Of a stretch of DNA of 64,000 bases, positions 43,391 to 53,272 are shown in pieces. The first letter of the stretch is position 1, and every line of letters begins with the position of its first letter. Source of the DNA: Halobaculum sp. MBLA0147 (lineage in GTDB: Archaea; Halobacteriota; Halobacteria; Halobacteriales; Haloferacaceae); the NCBI RefSeq assembly GCF_041361345.1, contig NZ_JBGKAD010000001.1, positions 1,674,001 to 1,738,000 on the forward strand, written 5' to 3'. The notes under the pieces were generated by a model that saw nothing but the letters and a program-made list of their open reading frames with translations, did no database searches and was not told where the DNA came from. Both the position numbers and the translations under genes were made by a program.

Positions 43391-43512
43391 GCCGACCGAC
43401 GCCCGACGCCGTGCCGACGCCGTCGCGGACGGGTGTGACACGCGGTACCGCCACTCGACCGGGTGGTCGTGACCCGGAGCGGCGTCGAGAGAACCAGGAG
43501 ACACAGAGATGA
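43387..43512 (+). CDS. 41-residue micro-ORF bridging two operon genes
   Basis: The frame starts at GTG 43387, overlapping the previous stop (GTGA), and ends at TGA 43510-43512, overlapping the ATG of the AAA+ gene (ATGA). The peptide is basic and Pro/Thr/Arg-rich (SRPTPDAVPTPSRTGVTRGT...). Two perfect stop/start overlaps make translation likely, if only to carry ribosomes across a 118-base gap. It might be only a coupling device and not a functional protein. An independent Shine-Dalgarno-like AGGAG (43496-43500) also lies before the AAA+ start. Confidence 0.4.
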   Translation: MSRPTPDAVPTPSRTGVTRGTATRPGGRDPERRRENQETQR

Positions 43513-45125
43513 GCCGAGTGAGCTTCGAACCGATCGTAACGAGCGACCAGCCGACCTCACACGTCACCGTCGCGAAGAAGCGACTCCCGCCGGGGGTGGA
43601 CACGGACATGGCCCACGTCGAGCACAAGGGCTTCACCGTGACGTTCGCGGTCGACGCGGAGAAGGACCTGTTCAGCGGGAGCGACAGCAGCGACATCTGG
43701 ATCAACGAGCGAGCCGCGGCGCTGTTCCCGGAGATCGACCGCGACGACCCCTTCTACGTGGAGGCCGACGCCTCTCCGCTGGAGGTGCCGACGGCCGACA
43801 CGGTGACGATCAACCCGATGGGTGTCGACCCCGAGCAACTGGCGGCGATCCTCAAGGACCGTGGAGCCCTGCTCCACCCGATCGAGGAGACGTACGACTA
43901 CGGGAAGGGGACCGTCGACTTCGTCGTCGCCGACGTGGAGCCGGACCGCGTGACCGTCCGGGTCGACGACGACACCACCTTCGAGTTCGACACCGACGCC
44001 ACCGAACCCGCCGCGCCGGACGCGACGAGCGCCGACACGGCGCCCGGTCCGGGTGGTAGTGGTCCGGGAGGCGGTGCCGGCGGCGGTGGTGGTGGCGGCC
44101 GCGGCGGTGCAGACGAGGAGGAGGACGCCTCGATCAACGTCCAGCCGACGGAGCCACAGAAGACGTTCGAGGAGGACGTGGCCGGCCTCGAGGAGGTCAA
44201 GCGGACGGCCCAGATGATGCTGTCGTTGTTCGACCGGTCGGTGAGCGAGACCGTCGTCGACGAGTACGGGGAGTCGTTCGCGGACCGGAGCGGCGGGATG
44301 ATGCTGTACGGTCCGCCCGGGTGTGGGAAGACGCTGATCTCGGAGGCGATCGCCTACGAGGCCAAACACAACACGGACATCGAGGCGGAGTACGGCGACG
44401 TGGTGTTCCTCGAGGTGCGGGGGAGCGACGTGGTGTCGAAGTATGCCGGCGAGTCGGAGAAGAACGTCGAGGCCGCCTTCGACCAGGCCCACGAACTCGC
44501 GAGCGGCGGGTTCGCGGTGTTGTTCTTCGACGAGGTGGAGACGCTGATCCCGGACCGGTCGGACGACAACCTCCAGCGCCACGAGCGGGCGCTGACGAAC
44601 GCCTTCCTCCAGCAGATGAACGACGTGGAGGACAACCTGCTCGTGATCGGCGCGACCAACATGCCGTTCTCCATCGACCCGGCGGCCACCCGGCGGTTCC
44701 CGATCCAGCAGTTCATCCCACAGCCCGGGCCGGAGGTGATGGCGGAGGTGTGGGAGACCTCGCTGGGGAAGATCGCCGAGCGCGACGACGTGGACTGTAC
44801 GCGACTCGGCGAGGAGTCCGTCGGCTACACCCCGGCGGAGATCGCCGACCGCGTGTTGGGGAGTGACCTCCAGCGGGAACTCGTCGAGAGCGTCGCCCTA
44901 GACGACCGCGAGCCGATCCAACCGGACACGGAGTACCTGCTGGAGAAACTCTCGGAGACGGATCCGAAGACCGTCAGACAGTACGTCTCCAGCGTGACCA
45001 AACAGGCCCAGGAGTTGGAGGGGTTCCCGCAGATGAAGACGTACGTGGAAGACCAGGCACGGAAGTTCGGGATGCTCCCCGGCGCACCCGGCGGGACGGG
45101 CGAGGAGGGGGACGGTGGCGGGTGA
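43509..45125 (+). CDS. AAA+ ATPase, CDC48-like, of the tubulin locus
   Basis: A 538-residue motor. An N-terminal domain (about 1-160, partly beta) and a Gly-rich hinge (180-200) precede one AAA+ module: Walker A GPPGCGKT (268-275), Walker B VLFFDEVE (337-344), sensor-1 N384 (IGATNMPF) and an arginine pair TRRF (394-397). The pore-loop SKYAGESEKNV (310-320) is typical of classical AAA unfoldases such as CDC48 or proteasome ATPases. It ends in a Gly/Glu tail. It probably remodels a partner of this locus. A single AAA ring with a family-specific N-domain suggests a dedicated substrate. Confidence 0.9.
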   Translation: MSRVSFEPIVTSDQPTSHVTVAKKRLPPGVDTDMAHVEHKGFTVTFAVDAEKDLFSGSDSSDIWINERAAALFPEIDRDDPFYVEADASPLEVPTADTVTINPMGVDPEQLAAILKDRGALLHPIEETYDYGKGTVDFVVADVEPDRVTVRVDDDTTFEFDTDATEPAAPDATSADTAPGPGGSGPGGGAGGGGGGGRGGADEEEDASINVQPTEPQKTFEEDVAGLEEVKRTAQMMLSLFDRSVSETVVDEYGESFADRSGGMMLYGPPGCGKTLISEAIAYEAKHNTDIEAEYGDVVFLEVRGSDVVSKYAGESEKNVEAAFDQAHELASGGFAVLFFDEVETLIPDRSDDNLQRHERALTNAFLQQMNDVEDNLLVIGATNMPFSIDPAATRRFPIQQFIPQPGPEVMAEVWETSLGKIAERDDVDCTRLGEESVGYTPAEIADRVLGSDLQRELVESVALDDREPIQPDTEYLLEKLSETDPKTVRQYVSSVTKQAQELEGFPQMKTYVEDQARKFGMLPGAPGGTGEEGDGGG

Positions 45126-48100
45126 CCGGCCGGTCCTCGCGCAGGTCGACTCCTTCGAGCAGGCGGCGCCCGCGGCGGCCGCCGCCGGGACGGACACCGT
45201 CGCCGTGGCCGGCCGCGACGGCGACGTGGTGCTCGTCGACGGCGAGGGACACTTCACGCTCCAGCGTGCCGACGCGGTCGCGGACGTGGCGGTCGGCGGG
45301 CAGGTGTACACGCTCGCGGACGGGGCGGTGACTGCGTTCGGGACGAACGGGACGCGACTGTGGACGGCGGCGGAGATCGACGAGCCGGTCGGCCTCGCCG
45401 CGGACCCCGTCGGTGGGACCGTCCTCGTCCGGACGGCAGACGAGGCGTTCGTCCGGGTGCGTGGCGACAGCGGGACGACCGTCGGACGCGACCCGGTTCC
45501 GGGTGCGGAGTTGCCACGGGACCCACACGTCGCCGTCTACGACGGACTCCGGGCGGTCGGGCGGTGGAGTTCGTTGTTCGTCACGGACGAGGACGGGGAG
45601 GCGTGGGGCGAGGGGGCAGTGAGTCTCGACGGTGCGGTCGCGGACGTGGGGATCGTCGACGAGACGGTCGTCGTGGCGCTGCGAGACGGTTCGGTGGCGG
45701 GGTACGCCGACGGGGAGTGTCGCTGGGAGCGCGACGGGGACGTCGACTGGATCGCGGACGCCGGCGACGGCCACCTGTGGGTCCGCGACGGCGAGCGAGT
45801 GGTGGCGATCGCACCCGACGGTGGCGGCGAGACGGTCGAGTCCGTCCCACACACGGGGAGTCACGTCGTCTCCGTCGACGGGACGGTCGCCTGTCGCGTC
45901 GCAGACGGGACGGCGACGGTGTCGCACGCCGTCGAGGATCCGGCCGAGGAACTGCGCCTCTCGGTGCCCGACGCGCCGGTTCCGGAGACGGCCGACACGG
46001 TGTCGGTGGTCGTCGAGAACGGGGGCGACGCGACCGTCGACCGGACCGTCGCGGTGACCGGGACGGGCGTGACCGTCGGTGCGGAGCCGTTCTCGTTGGC
46101 GTTGGAGCCGGGCGCACGACAGCGGGTGACCGTCGGCGTCGCCGAGGTGGCCGACGACACCGTCTCGCTGGGACTCGTCGTCGACGACGAGCGCGTCGCC
46201 GAGACGACGGTCGAGACGGTCGACCCCGACCGCACGCCGACGGTGACCGGAACCGCCGTCGCACTCGTCGACGGACAGGTTCGGGTCGAGGTTCGCCTCC
46301 GCAACGAGACGGAGACGCCCGTCGAGGCGTGGCAGGTCGGCGGCGTCGACGGCGGCGCGGTCCAGCCGGGTGGCGAGCGGAGCGTCGAGGCGACGTTCGC
46401 GCCGCCCGTCACCGACCCGACCGTGGCACTGGCGCCGTTCCCGGACACGAGACTCGATCTCGACGTGCCGGCGCGACCGGTGTCGCTCGCGCTCGAGACG
46501 GACGGCGACGGCTACCTCACGGTCCGTGCGACGGCGACGGTCGACTGTCCCGTCCGGACGGAACTGGTCGTCGGGGGTGTCCCGACGCCGGACGACACCG
46601 TCGCACGCGAGGTGGAGATTCCAGCCGACGGCACCGTCGTGTGGACGCTACCGTCCGTCGCCGCCGGCCGACGCCGGGTGACCGTCGAGAGCGACACCGC
46701 GACCCAGCAGACGACGTGTGATCCGGGAGTCGTCGACGCGGTGGCACGTGCCACCGGCGGCGAGCGCGCCGAGCGATCCGGCCGCGGTGGGCGAGGTGCG
46801 TCGTCACACGGCGGCGAGCGTGGTGGACGGGCCGGCCACGACGAGCGGAGAGACGGCCACCCCGGCGACGAGCGTGGCGGGGGAGCCGCGGGTGGCGGGC
46901 GGTCTGCGACCGGCGGCGGTCGGACGGAGCCGGGCGGCGGCCGAGCGGACTCGGACCCTCGGCGAACCGGCGCCGACACCACTCGGACGGAGGCCGGTGC
47001 CGGTCGGACGGAGCCCCGTCGAGATCGAGCGGGGACGGGCGGTGGACGGTCGGAGCGGTCGGCAGACCGGCACGCCGACCCACCGGCAGACCGACACGCC
47101 GACCCACCGGCAGACCGACACGCCGACCCACCGGCAGATCGACACGGCGGCGACACACCCGCACACGGCGGGAGTCGAGGGGGAGCGGGCTCACCCGGTC
47201 GTCGTGACTCACGCGCGGGTGAGACAGAGTCGCGGAGAACCGAGACGGAACCGCGAGCGGGCGAGGCGGCCGGAGCCGATCCGGCGGGGGCCGATCGGAG
47301 CGACCACGACCCACCGGAGGAGGCGGATCGGTCCGGTGGGATCGTGATCGACGCCGGGGACGACGAGCCGGACGCACCGCCGGCGAGGACGCCGACGGTT
47401 CCCGAGCCGGTGATCGACAGGACCGTGTCGGCGTCGGAACCGTCGGCCGGTCACCGGTTCCGCGAGCGACTCGCCGTCGGGTTGGCCGAGGACCCGGCGG
47501 ACCCGGTCGACATCGCGGTGACAGCCGACGAGGGCGAGCGGACGGGACGGGTGACACGCGAGACCGACACGTCGGTGCCGATCTTGGATCGCGGTGTCGT
47601 CGCGTTCGCCGACGGGGCGTTGCCGTCGGCGGTCGCCGAGACGGACGGCGGCGAGGCGGTCGCGTCGGACCACCCGGTGTCGGTCGCGACACCACCCGTG
47701 ACCCCGTACGTCTGGCTCGACGGCGACGGCCGACTCTGTGTGGCGGTCCGCCCGGACGCGGAGACCGGCGGTCGGCTGACCGGCGTGACGCTGCCGGACG
47801 CGACGGTCACGTTCGACGCCGGGTTCACCCCCGGCGAGGTCGTCCGCGAGACGACGACGGTCCCCGACCCGCCGACGGAGCCGGTGCCGGCGACCGTCAC
47901 CTGCGAGGTCGACGGCGAGCGCCGCGAACTCGAGACGCTGTCGTTGGGCGTGCGGCCGGACCGCGGAGAGACGACACCCGTCGACGTGACGGCGGCCGCC
48001 AGCGTCGGGCGGTACCTCTACGTCACGCTGGACAACGAGGGTGACAGCCCCGTCGAAGACGTCGGCTTCGAGGTCGCGAGCGACGGCACGGTCGTCGGTC

Positions 48101-48339
48101 GCGAGGAACTCGGCCGTGTCGAGCCCGGCGACGACTACGAGGTACCCGTCTCGGTCGACGGCTTCGATCCCGCGGACGACACGGTGGTCGTCCACGTCGT
48201 CGACACCGAGAGCGACGAGCGACTGGCGGCGTTCGAGTTGACCGACCCGACGGTCGACGACGACGAGACCGTGTTCACGCCGCGACGGCGCGAGCGCGTG
48301 CTCCCGACCGTCCCCGATCTGGTGTTCGAGTCGCTCTAG
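45115..48339 (+). CDS. 1074-residue propeller/Ig-like protein with disordered repeat linker
   Basis: No signal peptide or membrane helix, so probably cytosolic. Residues 1-285 form short beta repeats (DTVAVAGRDGDVVLVDGEGH..., YTLADGAVTAFGTNGTRLWT) like a propeller of the PQQ/WD type. Residues about 288-560 are three CARDB-like Ig domains (SVVVENGGDATVDRTVAVTG). Residues about 541-741 are disordered (G, R, E, D, T, A) and contain octapeptide repeats ADPPADRH. A second beta-rich part (about 742-1074) ends in VFESL. The GTG start overlaps the AAA+ stop by 11 bases, with GAGGAGGGG just upstream as ribosome-binding site. Last gene of the operon; function unknown. Confidence 0.8.
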   Translation: MAGDRPVLAQVDSFEQAAPAAAAAGTDTVAVAGRDGDVVLVDGEGHFTLQRADAVADVAVGGQVYTLADGAVTAFGTNGTRLWTAAEIDEPVGLAADPVGGTVLVRTADEAFVRVRGDSGTTVGRDPVPGAELPRDPHVAVYDGLRAVGRWSSLFVTDEDGEAWGEGAVSLDGAVADVGIVDETVVVALRDGSVAGYADGECRWERDGDVDWIADAGDGHLWVRDGERVVAIAPDGGGETVESVPHTGSHVVSVDGTVACRVADGTATVSHAVEDPAEELRLSVPDAPVPETADTVSVVVENGGDATVDRTVAVTGTGVTVGAEPFSLALEPGARQRVTVGVAEVADDTVSLGLVVDDERVAETTVETVDPDRTPTVTGTAVALVDGQVRVEVRLRNETETPVEAWQVGGVDGGAVQPGGERSVEATFAPPVTDPTVALAPFPDTRLDLDVPARPVSLALETDGDGYLTVRATATVDCPVRTELVVGGVPTPDDTVAREVEIPADGTVVWTLPSVAAGRRRVTVESDTATQQTTCDPGVVDAVARATGGERAERSGRGGRGASSHGGERGGRAGHDERRDGHPGDERGGGAAGGGRSATGGGRTEPGGGRADSDPRRTGADTTRTEAGAGRTEPRRDRAGTGGGRSERSADRHADPPADRHADPPADRHADPPADRHGGDTPAHGGSRGGAGSPGRRDSRAGETESRRTETEPRAGEAAGADPAGADRSDHDPPEEADRSGGIVIDAGDDEPDAPPARTPTVPEPVIDRTVSASEPSAGHRFRERLAVGLAEDPADPVDIAVTADEGERTGRVTRETDTSVPILDRGVVAFADGALPSAVAETDGGEAVASDHPVSVATPPVTPYVWLDGDGRLCVAVRPDAETGGRLTGVTLPDATVTFDAGFTPGEVVRETTTVPDPPTEPVPATVTCEVDGERRELETLSLGVRPDRGETTPVDVTAAASVGRYLYVTLDNEGDSPVEDVGFEVASDGTVVGREELGRVEPGDDYEVPVSVDGFDPADDTVVVHVVDTESDERLAAFELTDPTVDDDETVFTPRRRERVLPTVPDLVFESL
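47071..47142 (+). repeat. Three in-frame 24-base repeats
   Basis: Three adjacent 24-mers (47071-47094, 47095-47118, 47119-47142), consensus CACGCCGACCCACCGGCAGA then CCGA, encode HADPPADR units in the linker of the 1074-residue protein. Only one base differs (copy 3). Confidence 0.92.
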
Positions 48340-48551
48340 ACGACCGACGACCCGCGTCGCCGGGGACGCCACTCGGATCTCCGTTCTCGAAGAACTCCGT
48401 CCGGGTCCCGAGACTCGGTCGCCGGCGTTCGGCCGAACGACGAACCGAACGGTGGCGACCCCGTCGGACGGGACGGACCGGGTACACGGAGGCGTCGAGT
48501 CGCGGCGGCGGAGTGTCGACACCGGGACCGGGGGGCGAGGCGAGTGAGAAC

Positions 48552-51500
48552 TCAGGCCTCGGCGGGTTCGAGGAGGAAGTCCCCGAGCGTCGCCTCGCGG
48601 GTGTCCTCGTAGTAGCTGATCACCCGTCTCCCGAGCCCGACGACGACGGCGAGCGTGACGAGTCCGTACACGCCGGCAGAGCCGTACAGCCCGTACCGGA
48701 GCAGCTGTGCCCGACCGGCCACCGTCCCGCGTCTGTCGGCGACGGTGTCGGCCTCGCTCGCGGCACCGGCCGTTCGGTAGTCGGACACCGCCGTCGCGTA
48801 CAGTCCGTCGATCCGTTCGAGGCGGTCGGTCACCGCGGTGAACCGGGTCGGGTTCAACACCAGCGGCTGTCCCGCGACGACGACCGTCGCGTTGTCTCGG
48901 ACGGACTGCCAGGCCGCCTCGGCCGCCGCGCGGTCGCGCGAGGCGTTCGTCACGAGTCCGAGGTACCGTTCGGTCGCCGTCTGCGAGGCCGACCGGTTGC
49001 GTGCGGCGGCGCGTTCGGCCCCGTCGATGGCGTCGAGCCGCGCCAGCGCCCGGCGGGCGTTCGCACGCCGGTCGAACGGACTCGACTCGTCGAGCCGTCC
49101 GACGTAGTGGGAACGCTGGTCGGCGACGACCGTCGCCAGCGTCTCGTTGGCCACCCGTGTCGTGCGCTCGAGTGGCTCCCCGACCGACGACGAGAGGTCA
49201 CTCGCCGCGCGGACGAGTTGGTTGCGAGCGACCGCCGCACGGACGACGAACCGCTGAGCGGTCGCGTAGTCGCCGTCGGCCTGCGCCGCCTGTGCCCGCT
49301 CGACGGCGTCGACGTACAGCAGCGTCGCGCGTGCGACCGACAGCGTCGTCGGGAGTGCGTCGCTGCTCACCGACTCGTTGTTCCGCAGTCGCCCCTCCAA
49401 CTCGTCGAGCGTCGTCGTCACTCCGCCGGCCAGCGGCTCGCGCCACGCACCCTCGTCGGCAGCCGCCGAGAGGTTCTCGCGGAGACTGTCGAACGAGAAC
49501 GGGCGTGCGCGAGCCGTGACGGTGACCGTCCGGCTCTCCACGCGGTCGCCGGAGATCCGGTACGCCCACTCGTACTCGCGGTACGGCTGGGCACTCGTGT
49601 CGAACTGGAGCGTGAACACGGCGGGTTCCGACTCGCCCGCCGTGACGGGGCTGTCCGGCCGACTCGTCAGCGTCAGGTACCGGTCGGGACCGGAGACGCG
49701 CTCGATGGAGAAGCCGGTGAGGTCCTCGTAGCCGAGTCGTTCCCCGACGTCGAGCGTCCGGGTCCGCTCGTCGGTGATCGTCACCTCGCCGTACGACACC
49801 GTCGTCGTCTCCACGGCGAGCTCGCGCCGGTGGTCGACCGTGACCGGACGAGTGATCGTCTCCGTGCCACCCTCCGCCGTCCGGACGGTGACCGTGAGCG
49901 TGTACTCACCCTCGGCCGTCTCCGGCGGCGCGACGACCTCGACCGTCGCCGAACCGTTCGACAGCCCCTCGACCGTCGCCGGCACGTCCGTCACCGTCGC
50001 GTCCACCGTGGCGGTCCCACTGACACTCGCGGACACGTCCCGAACGTCCATCTCCAAGTCGCCGGCGTTGGCGAACGACACCGTCCGCGTCTGCGTGTAG
50101 TCGTCCGTCGGTCGTGGTCTGTCGAACTCGAAGGTCGTCTGTCCGGTCCGCACGTCGGTCAACTCCGGTGGGTAGATCACTCGGGCCGTGACCGGAACTG
50201 TCCGGCGCTGGGCGTTCTGATCCTCCGGTTCGACCGACAGTTCCCACTCGAGTCGCTCGTGTTGTGGTGCGTCACCGGCCACCGCCACCGTGAACGGCGC
50301 CTCCGAACGACCGCCGGGAGCGACGCGGAGCGTTCTGAGCGGCTCGACACGTAGCGACCCGTTGGCGGTGAGCGGACGGACGGTCGCGGAGAGGTCGTCG
50401 ATCCGCGACGCACCGCCGAGTTCGCGGACCCCGACGGTGACCGACTGCTCGCTCCCGACCAACACGTTCCCCAGGTCGACCGGTGTCTCGTCGAAGCCGA
50501 CGATCGGCGGCCGCACGACGGTCACCTCGGCGGTGAACGGGCGCGTGTTCCCGAGTGAGTCCGTGATCGTCCCGTCTACGTCGTACGTCCCCTCGTCGAC
50601 GCTGTCGGCCACGGCCAGTTCGACTGCGGTCCGTCCGGACGAGCCGGGTTCGATCACACCCCGCTCGACCCCGGTGTCCTCGACGGAGAACCCATCCGGG
50701 AGTCCGTCGACCGACACCGACGCCAGTCGCATGTTCCCGTTCCCGGTGTTGGGTTGTCTCGGACCGACCGCCACCGTCAACGAAGAGTCGTCCGGACTGT
50801 CGAACACGACTCGCTCACTCGGGCGTGTCGGGTCACCCAACTCCGGGAACAACACGTCGACGTCGACCTCCGTCGAGAACTGGCGCGACTCCCCGAGCGA
50901 GTTCGTGAGCGTCCCCGAGACGGTGATCGAGCGCGTCGAGGTCGTCCGGTCTACGGAGAGGTCGTACCCGACCTGTCCGGTCGTCCCAGCCTCGATTCTG
51001 TCGGGGACATCGGTTGGCGCTGCCGTGACGCCGTCCGGCGTGGTGAAGGACACGTCCTCCAAGAAGAGGTCGCCGTCACCACCGTTCGTCACTGCCAGCG
51101 ACACACCAGCCGTCTCCGAGTCACCCTCGCCGACACGGTCGATCTCGACCGTCGTGTCCCCGTCGACGGCGGTGATCTCCGGCCGGAGTTCGTCGACCGT
51201 CACGGTCACCGGGAACGTCTGCGTGTTGCCGAGGCTGTCCTCGACGGTCGCCTGGAAGTCGTAGCTCCCCTCCGAGACGTCCGGACCGACGGACACGCGC
51301 AGTTCGACCGAACCGGCCCTGCCAGGGGCGATCTCCCCGGCACCCCCGAGCGGGTCACCGGCCGGCTCGATCCCGTCCGGGAGTCCGGAGAAGGAGGCGT
51401 CCGACACCACCATCGTCCCGTCGCCGTCGTTCTCGACCGTCGCGGTGACGGTCGCCGTCTCGTCACTGTCCCGGCCGGCGGCGAGTTCCACCGTCGTGTC

Positions 51501-51968
51501 CGGCGACGGCGCGGAACCGAACGAGGGCTCGAGGATGTCGACGTCTCCCTCCAACCGCTCGGAGTGAACGACGCCGCCGGCCTCGTCGGTGATCTCCACG
51601 TCCGCGTCGTACGTCTGCTCGCCCGCGTCGTCCGTCGCCGTCACCTCGTAGGTCACGCGGTACTCGGTGCCGGACGTGACGGACCACTCGCGACTCGTCC
51701 CGTCGTCGCTCCCGTCGGTCGCCTCCCAGCTGTCGAACGCGAACGTCACTGCGCCGCCGTCGCGAGTGATCTCGTCGGGCGCGGAGACGGTCGCGTCGCT
51801 GTCGGCGGTGAAGGTGAACGCCAGTGTCTCGGTCGACTCGTCTTCGACGGCGGTGTCGACCGCCACCGTCGTCCGTTCGAGCGCCGTCACCGTCCCGGCT
51901 GCCCCCGTGACGAGCAGGAGACAGACCCCGAGGACGACCGCGATCCGTGCCGCGGTGTGCCGGGTCAC
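48552..51968 (-). CDS. 1138-residue surface protein with tandem Ig-like (CARDB/NEW3-type) domains
   Basis: A signal peptide (about 8-28) precedes a long series of similar beta domains, each with the pattern DGLPDGF-PGSSG-V-L-V-G-YD-T--DSLGNT (for example SLGNTQTFPVTVTVDELRPE and SLGNTRPFTAEVTVVRPPI). I count about seven such units up to residue about 790. A helical region (about 820-1085) follows, then a membrane helix (about 1090-1112) and a short charged inner tail. So a long stalk stands outside the cell with its base in the membrane. The GTG start overlaps the upstream stop (GTGA). Last gene of the minus-strand operon; its end faces the other operon, 212 bases apart, a stretch in which I see no gene. 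Confidence 0.82.
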   Translation of the reverse strand: MTRHTAARIAVVLGVCLLLVTGAAGTVTALERTTVAVDTAVEDESTETLAFTFTADSDATVSAPDEITRDGGAVTFAFDSWEATDGSDDGTSREWSVTSGTEYRVTYEVTATDDAGEQTYDADVEITDEAGGVVHSERLEGDVDILEPSFGSAPSPDTTVELAAGRDSDETATVTATVENDGDGTMVVSDASFSGLPDGIEPAGDPLGGAGEIAPGRAGSVELRVSVGPDVSEGSYDFQATVEDSLGNTQTFPVTVTVDELRPEITAVDGDTTVEIDRVGEGDSETAGVSLAVTNGGDGDLFLEDVSFTTPDGVTAAPTDVPDRIEAGTTGQVGYDLSVDRTTSTRSITVSGTLTNSLGESRQFSTEVDVDVLFPELGDPTRPSERVVFDSPDDSSLTVAVGPRQPNTGNGNMRLASVSVDGLPDGFSVEDTGVERGVIEPGSSGRTAVELAVADSVDEGTYDVDGTITDSLGNTRPFTAEVTVVRPPIVGFDETPVDLGNVLVGSEQSVTVGVRELGGASRIDDLSATVRPLTANGSLRVEPLRTLRVAPGGRSEAPFTVAVAGDAPQHERLEWELSVEPEDQNAQRRTVPVTARVIYPPELTDVRTGQTTFEFDRPRPTDDYTQTRTVSFANAGDLEMDVRDVSASVSGTATVDATVTDVPATVEGLSNGSATVEVVAPPETAEGEYTLTVTVRTAEGGTETITRPVTVDHRRELAVETTTVSYGEVTITDERTRTLDVGERLGYEDLTGFSIERVSGPDRYLTLTSRPDSPVTAGESEPAVFTLQFDTSAQPYREYEWAYRISGDRVESRTVTVTARARPFSFDSLRENLSAAADEGAWREPLAGGVTTTLDELEGRLRNNESVSSDALPTTLSVARATLLYVDAVERAQAAQADGDYATAQRFVVRAAVARNQLVRAASDLSSSVGEPLERTTRVANETLATVVADQRSHYVGRLDESSPFDRRANARRALARLDAIDGAERAAARNRSASQTATERYLGLVTNASRDRAAAEAAWQSVRDNATVVVAGQPLVLNPTRFTAVTDRLERIDGLYATAVSDYRTAGAASEADTVADRRGTVAGRAQLLRYGLYGSAGVYGLVTLAVVVGLGRRVISYYEDTREATLGDFLLEPAEA

Positions 51969-53254
51969 TTCTCCACCTCCAGTGGCTCGCGGGGCAGAAT
52001 CGACCCCACGTTCGCGGCTGCCACGTCGGCGTCCCACGCAGTCAGTCGGTAGACGACCAGCGCCGCGACGAGACCGAGCGCCAGCGCGTACCCGAAGAGG
52101 AGCCCGGCGGCCGCGAGCGTCGCCGACCGCAACGCCGTCCGTGCCCACGCGAGCTGTTCCTCGGCACGAGTGACGCGTCCCGAGAGGCCGTGTTCCGCCG
52201 CCAGCCGACGAGCGCGAGTCGCGTCGGCGACCGCACGTCTGGCCGCGACGTACTGGGAGAACGTCCCGACTCCGAAGCTCTCGGCGACCGTGACGGCGCC
52301 GTCACACCGGCCGTCACACGACGCACGGAACGACGCGACCGCCGCCAACGACGCGTTCAGGCTGCGGTTGTCTCTGCGGTACTCCGCCGCGATCCGTTCG
52401 AGGTTCGTCGAGGTACTCGACAGTCGTCCGGTCGCGTTCCCGTCGCGGTACGCCTGCACCGCCCCCTCGAACAGCTGGATCTTCTCGGGTGTCCGCGTGG
52501 TGTTGCGGGCTCTGGCGCGCAGGCTGTCGCCCTGTCGTTCGTAGAACCGTTCGAGTGCGAGTCGTGCCAACGTGGCGTACTCCGTCGCACCGGCGTCGCG
52601 TAGCGCGGTCACCGCGTCGCCGGTCTCGTCTGCGAGCCGGAGACTCCGCCGCCGGTCGCCCGCCTGCGCGGCCTCGTAGGCCGACACGAACGACCGCATC
52701 GTCGCGAGCGTGTACCGCATCTGACGCCGCTCGCGGTCGCCGAACGTGCCGACCTGGAGTGCCGCGACGGCACGGCTCCGCAACACGTCGAGTTCGGCGT
52801 ACTCCGACAGCGCCGGCTCGCCCGACAGCGAGCGGAACGCGTCGAGGTAGCCGTCGGCCGTCTCCGGCGTCGACTCGTTGTCGGCCACCGCGGCCGGGTG
52901 GGTGTCGACGGCCCTCGTCGCACCGTCGCCCGCCCTCGTTACGGCGTCGGCAACCGTCGTCACACCGTCCGTGGTCGGCGTCACCCGGTCCGTGGTCGGC
53001 GCGGCGAGTCGAGCACTCGCCGGGACGGCGACGGCCGAGACGGCGAGTGCCGCCACCACCACCGCGAGCAGTGCCCGCCGAGTCGTCGCCCGCCGACCCG
53101 AGCCGGGCGCCGCTCGCCGATCCGAGCCGGGCGCCGCTCGCCGACCCGAGCCGGGCGCCGTACGCCCGTCGCTGCCGACCGCAGTACCCCCGTCGTCGTC
53201 GGTCGTGCCCCGATTCGCCCCGTCGGTCGTCCGTGGTGTGGTCCCCGTGCGCAT
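51965..53254 (-). CDS. Exported helical membrane protein, 429 aa, with N-terminal repeats
   Basis: The first 60 residues are disordered and contain octapeptide units (APGSGRRA, APGSDRRA, APGSGRRA). A hydrophobic segment (about 64-84, ending PASARLA) can act as signal or anchor. A large helical domain (about 130-370) rich in R/A/E follows, then a membrane helix (about 378-408) and a tail ending REPLEVEK. Its helical part resembles that of its neighbour (both have a domain of about 250 residues before the last helix). It lies 18 bases after the preceding gene. Function unknown. Confidence 0.72.
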   Translation of the reverse strand: MRTGTTPRTTDGANRGTTDDDGGTAVGSDGRTAPGSGRRAAPGSDRRAAPGSGRRATTRRALLAVVVAALAVSAVAVPASARLAAPTTDRVTPTTDGVTTVADAVTRAGDGATRAVDTHPAAVADNESTPETADGYLDAFRSLSGEPALSEYAELDVLRSRAVAALQVGTFGDRERRQMRYTLATMRSFVSAYEAAQAGDRRRSLRLADETGDAVTALRDAGATEYATLARLALERFYERQGDSLRARARNTTRTPEKIQLFEGAVQAYRDGNATGRLSSTSTNLERIAAEYRRDNRSLNASLAAVASFRASCDGRCDGAVTVAESFGVGTFSQYVAARRAVADATRARRLAAEHGLSGRVTRAEEQLAWARTALRSATLAAAGLLFGYALALGLVAALVVYRLTAWDADVAAANVGSILPREPLEVEK

Positions 53255-53272
53255 CGTGTCTCGGTGTCTCCG

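Noticed and set aside
41111-43705. 864-codon open frame on the minus strand opposite the first three genes of the tubulin locus
   Set aside because: It is antisense to three well-supported coupled genes, is full of Arg/Leu/Val strings produced by GC-rich third positions, and has no motif or promoter.
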